Assembly (NCBI RefSeq): GCF_041200175.1
Contig: NZ_CP165727.1
Location: forward strand, 4,290,501 to 4,354,500
Direction: 5' to 3'
Source of the DNA: Streptomyces sp. R33
GTDB taxonomy: Bacteria > Actinomycetota > Actinomycetes > Streptomycetales > Streptomycetaceae
Length of the DNA stretch: 64,000 bases
The notes under the pieces were generated by a model. It saw nothing but the letters and a program-made list of their open reading frames with translations. It searched no databases and had not been told where the DNA came from. Of the stretch, positions 32,669 through 40,331 are shown piece by piece. The position numbers were made by a program, and so were the translations under genes. The number at the start of each line of letters is the position of its first letter. Position 1 is the first letter of the stretch.

Positions 32669-34021
32669 ATGAACGCAGAAGCTGCCGACGCGCTCGCCGC
32701 CGTGAAAGACGCCGACCGGAAGCACGTTTTCCATTCCTGGTCGGCGCAGGAGCTCATCGACCCGCTCGCCGTGGCCGGGGCCGAAGGCTCGTACTTCTGG
32801 GACTACCAGGGCAACCGCTACCTCGACTTCTCGAGCGCCCTCGTCTACACCAACATCGGCTACCAGCACCCCAAGGTGACGGCGGCCATCCAGGAGCAGG
32901 CGGCGAAGCTCTGCACCGTCGCGCCCGGCTTCGCCGTCGACGTCCGCTCGGAGGCGGCCCGGCTGATCGCCGAGCGCACCCCGGGCGACCTCGACAAGAT
33001 CTTCTTCACCAACGCGGGCGCCGAGGCCGTCGAGAACGCCGTACGGATGGCCCGGCTGCACACCGGCCGGCCCAAGGTGCTGTCCGCGTACCGCTCGTAC
33101 CACGGGGCCACCTCCACGGCGATCAACCTGACCGGTGACGCCCGCCGCTTCGGCAACGACACCGCGACCGCCGGTGTCGTGCACTTCTGGGGGCCCTTCG
33201 CCTACCGCTCGCCCTTCTACGCGGCCACCGAGGCCGAGGAGTGCGAGCGCGCCCTGCGCCACCTCGAGGACACGATCGTCTTCGAGGGCCCGCAGTCGAT
33301 CGCCGCGATCATTCTGGAGACCGTCGGCGGCGCCCCGGGCGTGCTCGTGCACCCGGACGGCTATCTCGCCGGTGTGCGCGAACTCTGCGACCGCTTCGGC
33401 ATCGTGTTCGTCCTCGACGAGATCATGGTCGGCTTCGGCCGCACCGGGCGGTGGTTCGCCTCCGAGCACTGGGGAGTCACCCCCGACCTGATCTGCTTCG
33501 CCAAGGGCGTGACCAGCGGATACGTCCCGCTCGGCGGGGTCGCCATCTCGGCAGCCATCGCCGAGACCTTCGCCCGCAGGCCCTACCCGGGCGGGCTGAC
33601 GTACTCCGGGCACGTGCTGGCCTGTGGGGCCGCCGTGGCGACGATCAACGTCATGGAGGAGGAGGGCATCGTCGAGCAGTCCGCCCGCACCGGCGCGGAG
33701 CTGCTGGGGCCGGGCCTGCGCGCCCTCGCCGAGAAGCACCCGTCGGTCGGGGAGGTCCGCGGTCTGGGCACGTTCTGGGCGCTGGAGCTCGTACGGGACC
33801 GGCAGACGCGCGAACCGCTCGTCCCGTACAACGCCTCCGGAGCGGACAACGCCCCGATGGTCGAGTTCGCGGCCGCCTGTAAGAAGGGCGGGCTGTGGCC
33901 GCTGACCGCAGGCAACCGCATCCATGTCGCCCCGCCCTGCAACATCAGCCCGCGGGACGTGGCCAAGGGCCTCGCCATCCTCGACGAGGCGCTGTCGGTC
34001 GCGGATACGCACACGGTCTGA
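32669..34021 (+). CDS. Class III aminotransferase
   Basis: I chose ATG 32669 (450 aa) because a TACGCT box at 32657-32662 predicts a leaderless mRNA there; the longer frame would translate parS. Fold-type I PLP markers are YFWDYQGNRYLDFSSALVYTNIGYQHPKV, the phosphate-binding FTNAGAEAVENAVRMAR, the Asp of FVLDEIMVGFGRTG and the Schiff-base Lys in CFAKGVTSGYVPLGG (near 280). It is closest in style to beta-alanine/omega-amino acid:pyruvate aminotransferases. Uricase follows by 255 bases, so a role in nitrogen recovery from pyrimidine or purine breakdown is possible. Confidence 0.92.
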   Translation: MNAEAADALAAVKDADRKHVFHSWSAQELIDPLAVAGAEGSYFWDYQGNRYLDFSSALVYTNIGYQHPKVTAAIQEQAAKLCTVAPGFAVDVRSEAARLIAERTPGDLDKIFFTNAGAEAVENAVRMARLHTGRPKVLSAYRSYHGATSTAINLTGDARRFGNDTATAGVVHFWGPFAYRSPFYAATEAEECERALRHLEDTIVFEGPQSIAAIILETVGGAPGVLVHPDGYLAGVRELCDRFGIVFVLDEIMVGFGRTGRWFASEHWGVTPDLICFAKGVTSGYVPLGGVAISAAIAETFARRPYPGGLTYSGHVLACGAAVATINVMEEEGIVEQSARTGAELLGPGLRALAEKHPSVGEVRGLGTFWALELVRDRQTREPLVPYNASGADNAPMVEFAAACKKGGLWPLTAGNRIHVAPPCNISPRDVAKGLAILDEALSVADTHTV

Positions 34022-34276
34022 CCTGCTGCGCTGTGCGGTCGCCCAAGCCGTGGGTGCCGGTGTTCGGATGATCTGTACGGGTAACAACGCCCTTCGCGCA
34101 TGTTGCAATCCGAAGCAGCACCTACGGACCGGGATGCACGTCAGTCCCGGGGCGGCCCCTCGGGGCCGAACGGCGGGGAGCGGGACGTCCTGCGGTCGGG
34201 GGCGGGCGCTGGACGCCGGGCGTACGGGATCCAGACCACCGGACTCCGTGTTCCCGAGGCACCGAAGGAAGACACC

Positions 34277-35194
34277 ATGAGCAAGCACGTCCTGGCGCAG
34301 AACCAGTACGGCAAGGCCGAGAACCGCATCGTCAAGGTCACCCGCAAGGGCGGCGACGGGTCCTGGCACGAGATCCGCGACCTCAACGTCTCGGTGGCGC
34401 TCCGCGGCGAGTTCCGCGACGTCCACCTGACCGGCGACAACGCCAACTGCCTGCCGACGGACACCACCAAGAACACGGTGTACGCCTTCGGCAAGGAGCA
34501 CGGCATCGCCTCCCCCGAGGCCTTCGGCATCCTGCTCGCGAAGCACTTCGTCTCCTCCCAGTCGCCGATCCGCGAGGCGCAGATCCGGATCGAGGAGTAC
34601 GCCTGGGAGCGGATCCCGGTCCCGACGCGCAAGGAGCAGCACTCCTTCGTCCGCAAGGGCCAGGAGGTGCGCACCGCGCAGATCACGTACAGCGAGACGA
34701 CCGGTCTGCAGGTCATCTCGGGTCTGAAGGACCTGACGGTGATGAACTCGACGAACTCCGAGTTCCACGGCTACATCAAGGACAAGTACACGACGCTCAA
34801 GGAGGCGTACGACCGCATCCTGGCGACGAAGGTCACCGCGCGCTGGGCGCACTCGGCGCTGGCCGCCGACGACGCCTCGTACGACTGGGACCAGTCGTAC
34901 AAGAAGGTCCGCAAGAACATGCTGGAAGCGTTCGCCGAGACCTACTCGTACTCGCTGCAGCAGACCCTCAACCAGATGGCCGAGCGGGTGCTCGACCACT
35001 GCCCGCGGGTCAACGAGGTACGCCTGAACCTCCCCAACAAGCACCACTTCCTCGTCGACCTGGAGCCCTTCGGCCTCAAGAACGACAACGAGGTCTACTT
35101 CGCGGCGGACCGGATGTACGGCCTGATCGAGGGCACCGTGCACCGCGACGGCGTGCAGCCGGTGATCGCGACGAGCGACTGGATCGTCGCCTGA
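34277..35194 (+). CDS. Urate oxidase (uricase)
   Basis: The 305-aa protein starts at ATG 34277 behind GAAGGAAG. It has the two tunnelling-fold modules of cofactor-free urate oxidase. The conserved segments are ENRIVKVTRKGG, TDTTKNTVYAFGKEHG (active-site Thr/Lys region), FGILLAKHFV, FHGYIKDKYTTLKE, ARWAH and LDHCPRVNEVRLNLPNKHHFLVDL. It oxidises urate to 5-hydroxyisourate with O2, making H2O2. HIU hydrolase, OHCU decarboxylase and xanthine dehydrogenase genes, its usual neighbours, are not present here, so it is detached from the pathway cluster. Confidence 0.95.
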   Translation: MSKHVLAQNQYGKAENRIVKVTRKGGDGSWHEIRDLNVSVALRGEFRDVHLTGDNANCLPTDTTKNTVYAFGKEHGIASPEAFGILLAKHFVSSQSPIREAQIRIEEYAWERIPVPTRKEQHSFVRKGQEVRTAQITYSETTGLQVISGLKDLTVMNSTNSEFHGYIKDKYTTLKEAYDRILATKVTARWAHSALAADDASYDWDQSYKKVRKNMLEAFAETYSYSLQQTLNQMAERVLDHCPRVNEVRLNLPNKHHFLVDLEPFGLKNDNEVYFAADRMYGLIEGTVHRDGVQPVIATSDWIVA

Positions 35195-35206
35195 GCCGCT
35201 ACGCCG

Positions 35207-35659
35207 CTACTTCTCGGCCGGCTGCCCGAGCTGGAGGTTCCACCGCCCGAGCCGCCCGGTGAGGCTGGTCACCGTGTCCGGGCGTACGTCGAGGCGCCAG
35301 AAGGCGGTGGCCGGCAGCTCCAGCGCGGACACGACGGCCGCCCTGACGACGGCCTGGTCGACGACGGCGCGATGCGTACCCGCGGGCAGAGCGGCGAGGG
35401 CGGCGCCGACGCGGGCGATCAGCGCGGTGACGGACTCCCCGCCGGGCGGCGCGTAGTCCGGGTCCGTCAGCCAGCTCCGGACGGCGGCCGGATCCTCGGC
35501 GGCGACCTCGTCCAGGGTCCGCCCGGCCCACTCCCCCGCGTCCGGGCCTTGCAGGCCCGCGTACTGCGGGCAAGGGTCGCCGTGGCCGAAGCGAACCTGC
35601 CGTGAAGCGTCCTCGAATGGACGTCTCACGAACTGAACTCGTACTACGGCGCTCTTCAT
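35207..35659 (-). CDS. Degenerate histidine-phosphatase-like protein
   Basis: The product is 150 aa from ATG 35659; a TACGCT box six bases upstream indicates a leaderless mRNA. The C-terminal two-thirds (LDEVAAEDPAAVRSWLTDPDYAPPGGESVTALIARVGAAL...FWRLDVRPDTVTSLTGRLGRWNLQL) is phosphoglycerate-mutase/CobC-like. The catalytic RHG motif is missing at the N-terminus, and the second His position reads VVDQAVVRAAVV. Relatives often follow cbtA in Streptomyces. Here it is divergent from the B12-riboswitch/cbtBA operon. It is probably not an active phosphatase of the usual kind. Confidence 0.8.
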   Translation of the reverse strand: MKSAVVRVQFVRRPFEDASRQVRFGHGDPCPQYAGLQGPDAGEWAGRTLDEVAAEDPAAVRSWLTDPDYAPPGGESVTALIARVGAALAALPAGTHRAVVDQAVVRAAVVSALELPATAFWRLDVRPDTVTSLTGRLGRWNLQLGQPAEK

Positions 35660-35714
35660 AAGGGGAGCGTAAACGCGGTACGGTCTCGGACGACAACCTA
35701 AAAAAAGACGACGG

Positions 35715-35800
35715 TATGACGGAAGCACCGGTGAAAATCCGGCACGGTCGCGCCACTGTGAATCCTCCCGGAGGGGGAGGAGAAGTCAGACCCGCCATGT
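35715..35800 (+). promoter_or_regulatory. Cobalamin riboswitch
   Basis: The conserved parts occur in order: GGAAGCACCGGTGAAAATCC, the B12 box GCCACTGTGA (35752-35761) and the closing AGTCAGACCC (35784-35793). It lies 50 bases upstream of the cbtB start, so cobalamin should shut down the cbtBA operon. Confidence 0.93.
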
Positions 35801-35850
35801 CGTCGCTAGCACCACTGACCGGGACGCGTGTTCCCTCTGGAGGTTCTGCC

Positions 35851-36063
35851 ATGGCTCACTCCGCCGTGCCCACGACGGCCCCTGCCGTCACCCCGATCTC
35901 GCTCTCCGCTCTCGCCCCCTGGGCCCTGTTCGCCGGCGTCCTGATGCTGGTCCTGCTCTACCTCGTCGGTGCCGAGCAGGGCGCCACCGCGCTCTTCGAG
36001 GGCGACACCGTCCACGAGTGGATGCACGACGGTCGCCACCTCCTCGGCTTCCCCTGCCACTGA
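35851..36063 (+). CDS. cbtB: CbtB, cobalt transporter subunit
   Basis: The 70-aa protein starts at ATG 35851 after TGGAGG. It has one transmembrane helix (PWALFAGVLMLVLLYLVGAEQG) and the CbtB C-terminus HEWMHDGRHLLGFPCH, whose histidines probably bind cobalt. CbtB works with CbtA as a B12-regulated cobalt uptake system in bacteria lacking CbiMNQO. It lies directly under a cobalamin riboswitch and 33 bases before cbtA. Confidence 0.93.
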   Translation: MAHSAVPTTAPAVTPISLSALAPWALFAGVLMLVLLYLVGAEQGATALFEGDTVHEWMHDGRHLLGFPCH

Positions 36064-36096
36064 TCTCCACCTCAGCAGCAAGGGAAGTACCGAACC

Positions 36097-36852
36097 ATGA
36101 ACTCCATTTCCCCCCGCGTCCTATTGGTCCGGGGCATGCTGGCAGGTCTGCTCGCAGGCCTGGCCGCGTTTCTCGTCGCGTACGTCCTCGGCGAGTCCAA
36201 GGTCGACGCGGCGATCGCCATCGAGGAGGCGGGTCACGCCGCCCACGACCACGGCGAGGAGGCGGCCCCGGTCAGCCGGGCCCTCCAGGCCACGGCAGGC
36301 CTCGGCACCGGCACGCTCCTGTACGGGATCGCGCTCGGCGGCATCGCCGCGCTCGTCTTCTGCTACGCCCTGGGCCGCATCGGCCGCTTCGGCCCGCGGG
36401 CCACGGCCCTGCTGGTCTCGGGCGGCCTGTTCGTCGCCTTCAACCTGGTGCCGTTCCTCAAGTACCCCTCCAACCCGCCGGCCGTCGGTGACCCCGACAC
36501 CGTCGTCCGGAGGACCACCCTCTACATCCTGATGATCGCGTTGAGCGCGCTGCTGTCCGCGGGCGCGCTCATCCTGGGCCGGCGTCTGGCACCCAGGCTC
36601 GGGAACTGGAACGCCTCGATCGTCGCCTCGGTCGGCTTCGTCGCGGTGGTCGCCATCGCCTACGCGGCGCTGCCCGGCATCAACGAGGTCCCGGCGGATT
36701 TCCCGGCCACCCTGGTCTGGCAGTTCCGCCTCGCGACCGTGGCCATCCAGGTCGCGATGTGGACGACTTTCGGCCTGGCCTTCGGTTTTCTTGCCGAACG
36801 GGCCCTTGTCCCGGCCGCCGCACCCCAGGAGGCTGTACAGCCCGCGAGCTGA
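36097..36852 (+). CDS. cbtA: CbtA, cobalt transporter subunit
   Basis: The 251-aa protein has five to six membrane helices. It begins VLLVRGMLAGLLAGLAAFLVAYVLGE, followed by a His/Glu-rich loop EEAGHAAHDHGEEAAPVSR that matches the metal-binding loop of CbtA. Helices such as YGIALGGIAALVFCYALGRIG and FNLVPFLKYPSNPPAVGDPDTV (conserved family segment) follow. It brings in Co2+ for corrinoid synthesis and is controlled with cbtB by the riboswitch. Confidence 0.94.
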   Translation: MNSISPRVLLVRGMLAGLLAGLAAFLVAYVLGESKVDAAIAIEEAGHAAHDHGEEAAPVSRALQATAGLGTGTLLYGIALGGIAALVFCYALGRIGRFGPRATALLVSGGLFVAFNLVPFLKYPSNPPAVGDPDTVVRRTTLYILMIALSALLSAGALILGRRLAPRLGNWNASIVASVGFVAVVAIAYAALPGINEVPADFPATLVWQFRLATVAIQVAMWTTFGLAFGFLAERALVPAAAPQEAVQPAS

Positions 36853-36873
36853 CGATGAGGGGGCCGGTAGTAC

Positions 36874-37119
36874 ATGCAGACGGCGATCTGGGAATGGCGC
36901 GGCTGGACGGGCGCCGTCCCGTTCTGGCTCAACACCGTTCTGCTGCTCCTGGCCCCTTTCACCGCCGCCACGCTGCTGGCCCAGGTCGGCATCATCACGG
37001 CCCTGGCCGCCCTCGGCGGCCTGGCCCGCCACCTCTGGTTCGGCGACCACGGCCACCCGGCCATCCACCTCGCCGCCGCCCTCATGGGGGCGGCGGCGGT
37101 CGCTTTCGTCCTCGTGTGA
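36874..37119 (+). CDS. Small membrane protein downstream of cbtA
   Basis: This 81-aa protein starts at ATG 36874 with GAGGGGGCCGG just upstream. It has two to three hydrophobic segments (WLNTVLLLLAPFTAATLLAQVGIITALAALGGLARHLWFG and HLAAALMGAAAVAFVLV). A short His-containing loop GDHGHPAIH could bind metal. It begins 21 bases after cbtA and is likely the third gene of the operon. I do not recognise a family. A role in cobalt handling is inferred only from position and the His residues. Confidence 0.65.
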   Translation: MQTAIWEWRGWTGAVPFWLNTVLLLLAPFTAATLLAQVGIITALAALGGLARHLWFGDHGHPAIHLAAALMGAAAVAFVLV

Positions 37120-37283
37120 ACTCCCGCGCCCCCGTTCCCTCACGTCCCGGGCCCATCGGGTCGTGCCCACCCGCGCGGGGCGTGTCCCACTCGTTCGGCC
37201 GTATCCTGCGCAATCCTCGGGACGGGGGCGGTGTACCCGGCACCAGCTGGGAAGACGCCAGGGGTGGAGTGGCGACACGCCTG

Positions 37284-37296
37284 TGACGTGGCGTCA
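37284..37296 (+). promoter_or_regulatory. Inverted repeat TGACG-TGG-CGTCA
   Basis: A perfect 5-bp inverted repeat lies 103 bases before the sortase-like gene, in its 280-base upstream region. It is a candidate operator; the arms are short, so chance is possible. Confidence 0.3.
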
Positions 37297-37398
37297 GTCT
37301 CCGGCGTTGTAACCGGTACTGACGGGCAGGGAGGGGTTCCACTGCTCTCAGGAGACCCGGCCGCCGGAGCCGGGGGGATCGGACCAGGAGGAAATTCC

Positions 37399-37977
37399 AT
37401 GCCCCGCGCCAAGTGGGTGGTCGGCGTGCTGACAGTGGCTCTGCTGGGCACCGGCATAGGGATGTTGCGCAGCACCGAGGGCGCGCGGCCCACCGCGGCC
37501 ACGGCCGCCGACGCGCTGCCCTCGCGGGCGCTGGGCCTGTCCGGTCACCGCCGGCTCGTCGAGCAGCTGGAGCACTCCGGGCAGCACGCCCCCGCAAAGG
37601 GGCCCCGACCCGCGCGGGCCGCCGCCATCACACCACTGCGGGCGAGCCGGCCGCAGAGGCTGCACATCCCGAGTCTCGGGGTCGACCTGGCGCTGGGCGG
37701 GGACGGGGACGAGGCCTCCTGGGACCAGGACACCCCGGCCCCGGGCTCGGCCGGCACCGCCGTGGTCACGGCCGCCGACCTGCGCCTCGGCGAGCTGCGA
37801 CGCGGGCTGACCGTCGAGATCGCGCGTGCGGACGGCCGTACCGCCGTCTTCACCGTCGACCGGGTCTCACCCGGGGTCAGCGGTCGCGGGCAGCGGCCGG
37901 GGCGGGCCCAACTGCGGCTAGTCGGCGGCGAGACCACGGTCCTGGCGCGGCTGACCGGCCGGCACCGCACCCGCTGA
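37399..37977 (+). CDS. Sortase-like protein lacking catalytic residues
   Basis: The 192-aa protein starts at ATG 37399 behind AGGAGGAAA. One N-terminal membrane helix (WVVGVLTVALLGTGIGML) is followed by a Pro/Ala linker. The core aligns by eye with class E/F sortases (RLHIPSLGVDLALGGDGDEASWDQDTPAPGSAGTAVVTAADLRLGELRRGLTVEIARADGRTAVFTVDRV...RAQLRLVGGETTVLARL). There is no cysteine in the whole protein. The usual His strand (VVGHVD) reads VVTAAD and the TC motif reads VGGE. It cannot be a transpeptidase and may be a structural or binding relic. Confidence 0.8.
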   Translation: MPRAKWVVGVLTVALLGTGIGMLRSTEGARPTAATAADALPSRALGLSGHRRLVEQLEHSGQHAPAKGPRPARAAAITPLRASRPQRLHIPSLGVDLALGGDGDEASWDQDTPAPGSAGTAVVTAADLRLGELRRGLTVEIARADGRTAVFTVDRVSPGVSGRGQRPGRAQLRLVGGETTVLARLTGRHRTR

Positions 37978-38146
37978 CCCCGCCGGCCCCGCTCCCCGAA
38001 ACGCCCCCCGAACGCCCCCCGACCGCCCCGCGTACGAGCTCCCGCCCCGGCTTCCTGTCATCCGAGGGGGGTGTCTTCGTCCCCCGGTCGGGGGCTTCCG
38101 GGGCCCGGTCGGGGAGTCGTCCGGCGTGTCGGGGCAGACCCCTCGC

Positions 38147-38521
38147 ATGAGCGGGACACGGCATGCACGCACGGCACTGGCCAGGGCCCTTTCGGCGGCC
38201 TGTGTCGTGCTGCTGTGCCTGTTCGCGTCCGGTCCCGCCGTCACGACGGCCGCAGCGTCAGCCGCCGCCGTCGAGCGCACCGAATCCGGCGCGCCGAGCG
38301 AGCCGGGCACCCCCGTCGAGGGCGAGTCCGATCCGGCCACGGATCCCGAAGTGCGCCCCGCCGTACGCCTCGTCGTGCGCGGACTGCCCGGTGTACGGCA
38401 GCTGCCGCGGCCCGTGTTTCACGTGAAACACGCCGGTCAGACGATGCGCGCCGATTCGTACGGGACGGCCGGGCCGACGCCGTCCGCGGGAACGGTGCGG
38501 AGTGTGGTCCTGCGCTGCTGA
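38147..38521 (+). CDS. Small secreted protein carrying parS
   Basis: The 124-aa product starts at ATG 38147 (a GTG at 38126 is in frame). A signal peptide (residues about 1-40, ARALSAACVVLLCLFASGPAVTTAAA) precedes a low-complexity acidic/Pro region. A short conserved-looking part follows, VRPAVRLVVRGLPGVRQLPRPVFHVKHAGQTMRA. The FHVKH portion is encoded by the parS site at 38416-38429. I do not recognise a family; it may be Streptomyces-specific. Confidence 0.6.
   Translation: MSGTRHARTALARALSAACVVLLCLFASGPAVTTAAASAAAVERTESGAPSEPGTPVEGESDPATDPEVRPAVRLVVRGLPGVRQLPRPVFHVKHAGQTMRADSYGTAGPTPSAGTVRSVVLRC
38416..38429. other. parS site 2
   Basis: GTTTCACGTGAAAC is perfect and extends to a 20-bp palindrome with CGT/ACG flanks. 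It lies inside the reading frame of the small secreted protein. Confidence 0.95.
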
Positions 38522-38578
38522 GCGGGCCGAGCAGCAGCGCGTACCCCACACACCCCCGAACACCGTGAGGTTTCCGGC

Positions 38579-38764
38579 ATGCCCATCGACCCTTACGCCG
38601 CCCTGAACGCCATGCTCCGCGCCGAGGTCACCCGCTGCACCCCGCCGGCCCCGAAGCCGCCGAGCCGTGGAAGCGAGAGCGAGGACACCTCCGCCGCCTC
38701 CGCCGCCTCCGTGGCCGCGGTGGCCACCTCCGCCACCGGCTCCGAGTCCTCGCCGGAGGACTGA
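38579..38764 (+). CDS. Small hypothetical protein (61 aa)
   Basis: ATG 38579 follows GTGAGGT at good spacing. The sequence MPIDPYAALNAMLRAEVTRC is a plausible amphipathic start. The rest is Ser/Ala/Glu/Pro-rich and probably disordered. Codon use is normal for the genome. It lies 58 bases after the secreted-protein gene in the same direction. No function can be given. Confidence 0.5.
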   Translation: MPIDPYAALNAMLRAEVTRCTPPAPKPPSRGSESEDTSAASAASVAAVATSATGSESSPED

Positions 38765-38827
38765 CCCGCGGGATGCTGGCAGGCGCCGGTTCCCGTACGG
38801 GGACCGGCGCCTGTCTCGGCTCCCGGC

Positions 38828-39232
38828 TCAGGCCTCGCGTTGGTAGAAGCGGTAGAACGCCACCAGTCCGACACCGGCGCCGGTGATCAGGCCAATCCAG
38901 CTCGAGCGCAGGACCGAGTGGTCGGTGAGGCTGTTCAGGTAGCCCACGGCGATACCGGCGAAGACGCCGTACGCCGCGGCGTGCACCTCCCGCTTCAGCC
39001 GGGGGCCGACGCGGGCGAGGGCGAACATGATGCCGGCGAAGAGGGCGCCGCACAGGATTCCGTAGAAGACGTTGCCCGCATCGACGGGTCCCGTCTGGCG
39101 TTGCATGAAGGCCGCCCAGACGCCGTAGACCAGTCCGAGGAGCAGCGCCCGCGTCAGCTGGCCCCTGCTCGCTTCGTCCATGCCACCCGTCTGCAGGTGC
39201 CGCCTCTGGGCGGTGGGTGCCGCATGTGCCAT
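38828..39232 (-). CDS. Small integral membrane protein
   Basis: The 134-aa protein starts at ATG 39232, seven bases after GAGAGGAG. About four helices are visible (LTRALLLGLVYGVWAAFM, VFYGILCGALFAGIMFALARV, AAYGVFAGIAVGYL, WIGLITGAGVGLVAFYRF). The N-terminal 25 residues are polar. No family is recognised. It is divergent from the next gene and converges on the 61-aa gene. Confidence 0.8.
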   Translation of the reverse strand: MAHAAPTAQRRHLQTGGMDEASRGQLTRALLLGLVYGVWAAFMQRQTGPVDAGNVFYGILCGALFAGIMFALARVGPRLKREVHAAAYGVFAGIAVGYLNSLTDHSVLRSSWIGLITGAGVGLVAFYRFYQREA

Positions 39233-39394
39233 GACAGGGCTCCTCTCTCCCATCCTCCAGGGCACACCCGCCGCCCCCGACCGGCAAGTGGATCAGCCGA
39301 GGCGGACAACGTCGGCGGGGCCGAGGCCGACGGCCGCCACCCGCCCGCAGCAGCACCGCTCGCGCCCCGCACCGCCGCGGCTTTCCCTGGTGAC

Positions 39395-40222
39395 GTGCGC
39401 ACCTTCCTCTCGGCGGTACTCGTCGTCCTCGTGACCGTCCTCGTGCCCGCCGGCGCCGTCGCGTACTGGGCCGACCGCGAGCTGGGCAACGCCGACCGGT
39501 ACACCGCCGCCATGTCCCCGCTGGCCGGGAACACGGCCGTCCAGGGCGTCGTCGTCACCCAGGCGCGCCGCGCCCTCGCCGGGCAGATCGACGCCGGCCC
39601 GTTCCAGGGCGGGGTCGACGCCCTCCTCGGAGAGGCCCTGCGCTCCTTCGCCGGCACCCCCGCCTACCGCACCGCCTGGGACGCGGCCAACCGCGCCGCG
39701 CACGCCGCCTTCCTCCAGGCCCTCACCACCGGCGACGGCAACGCGGTCACCATCGACCTCGCACCCGTCATCGAGCAGATCAAAGGGGAACTCGTCGCCG
39801 ACGGAGTGCCGTTCGCCGACCGCATCCCCGTGACCCACGTATCGGTCAAGGTCATGGAGTACGACAACCTCGGCGCGCTCCGGAAGGGCTTCCGCATGCT
39901 GCAGATCGCCGGCATCTGGCTTCCCGTGCTGACCGTGGTGCTGGCCGTGGCGGCGATCGCCGTCGCCGTCCGCCGGCGCCGCGCCGTGATCGCCACCGGC
40001 CTGGGCGTCGCCGTCGGCGCCGCCCTGCTGTGGATCGCGGTGGCCGTCTGCCGCCGGCTCACGCTGGACGATCTGCCGGCCGACATCGACCGGGCGGCCG
40101 CCGCGGCGGTGTACGACGCGCTCACCGCGTTCCTGCGCACCACCGCCTGGGTGATCCTGGCGATCGGGCTCGGCGCCGCTCTCGCCGCCTGGTTGACGGG
40201 CCGACTACGTCGCACCCCATAA
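39395..40222 (+). CDS. Membrane protein with large extracytoplasmic domain
   Basis: The start is uncertain; I take GTG 39395 (275 aa, VRTFLSAVLVVLVTVL), which begins at the first helix. One N-terminal helix is followed by a soluble region (ADRELGNADRYTAAMSPLAGNTAVQGVVVTQARRALAGQ...HVSVKVMEYDNLGALRKGFRML). Three C-terminal helices follow, ending TGRLRRTP. It resembles Streptomyces integral membrane proteins of unknown function with a YVATMAPLA-type segment. It lies 109 bases before the FUSC gene, so a shared transcript is possible. Confidence 0.75.
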   Translation: MRTFLSAVLVVLVTVLVPAGAVAYWADRELGNADRYTAAMSPLAGNTAVQGVVVTQARRALAGQIDAGPFQGGVDALLGEALRSFAGTPAYRTAWDAANRAAHAAFLQALTTGDGNAVTIDLAPVIEQIKGELVADGVPFADRIPVTHVSVKVMEYDNLGALRKGFRMLQIAGIWLPVLTVVLAVAAIAVAVRRRRAVIATGLGVAVGAALLWIAVAVCRRLTLDDLPADIDRAAAAAVYDALTAFLRTTAWVILAIGLGAALAAWLTGRLRRTP

Positions 40223-40331
40223 GCTCGGAAGGTACCAACGCACTCAGACCGCCCCAGAAGAACGCAAGAAGAACGCAAGACCACGGAACAGCGCAGAAGA
40301 ACCGATTCCCGAGCGGCCGCACGGAAGCTGA

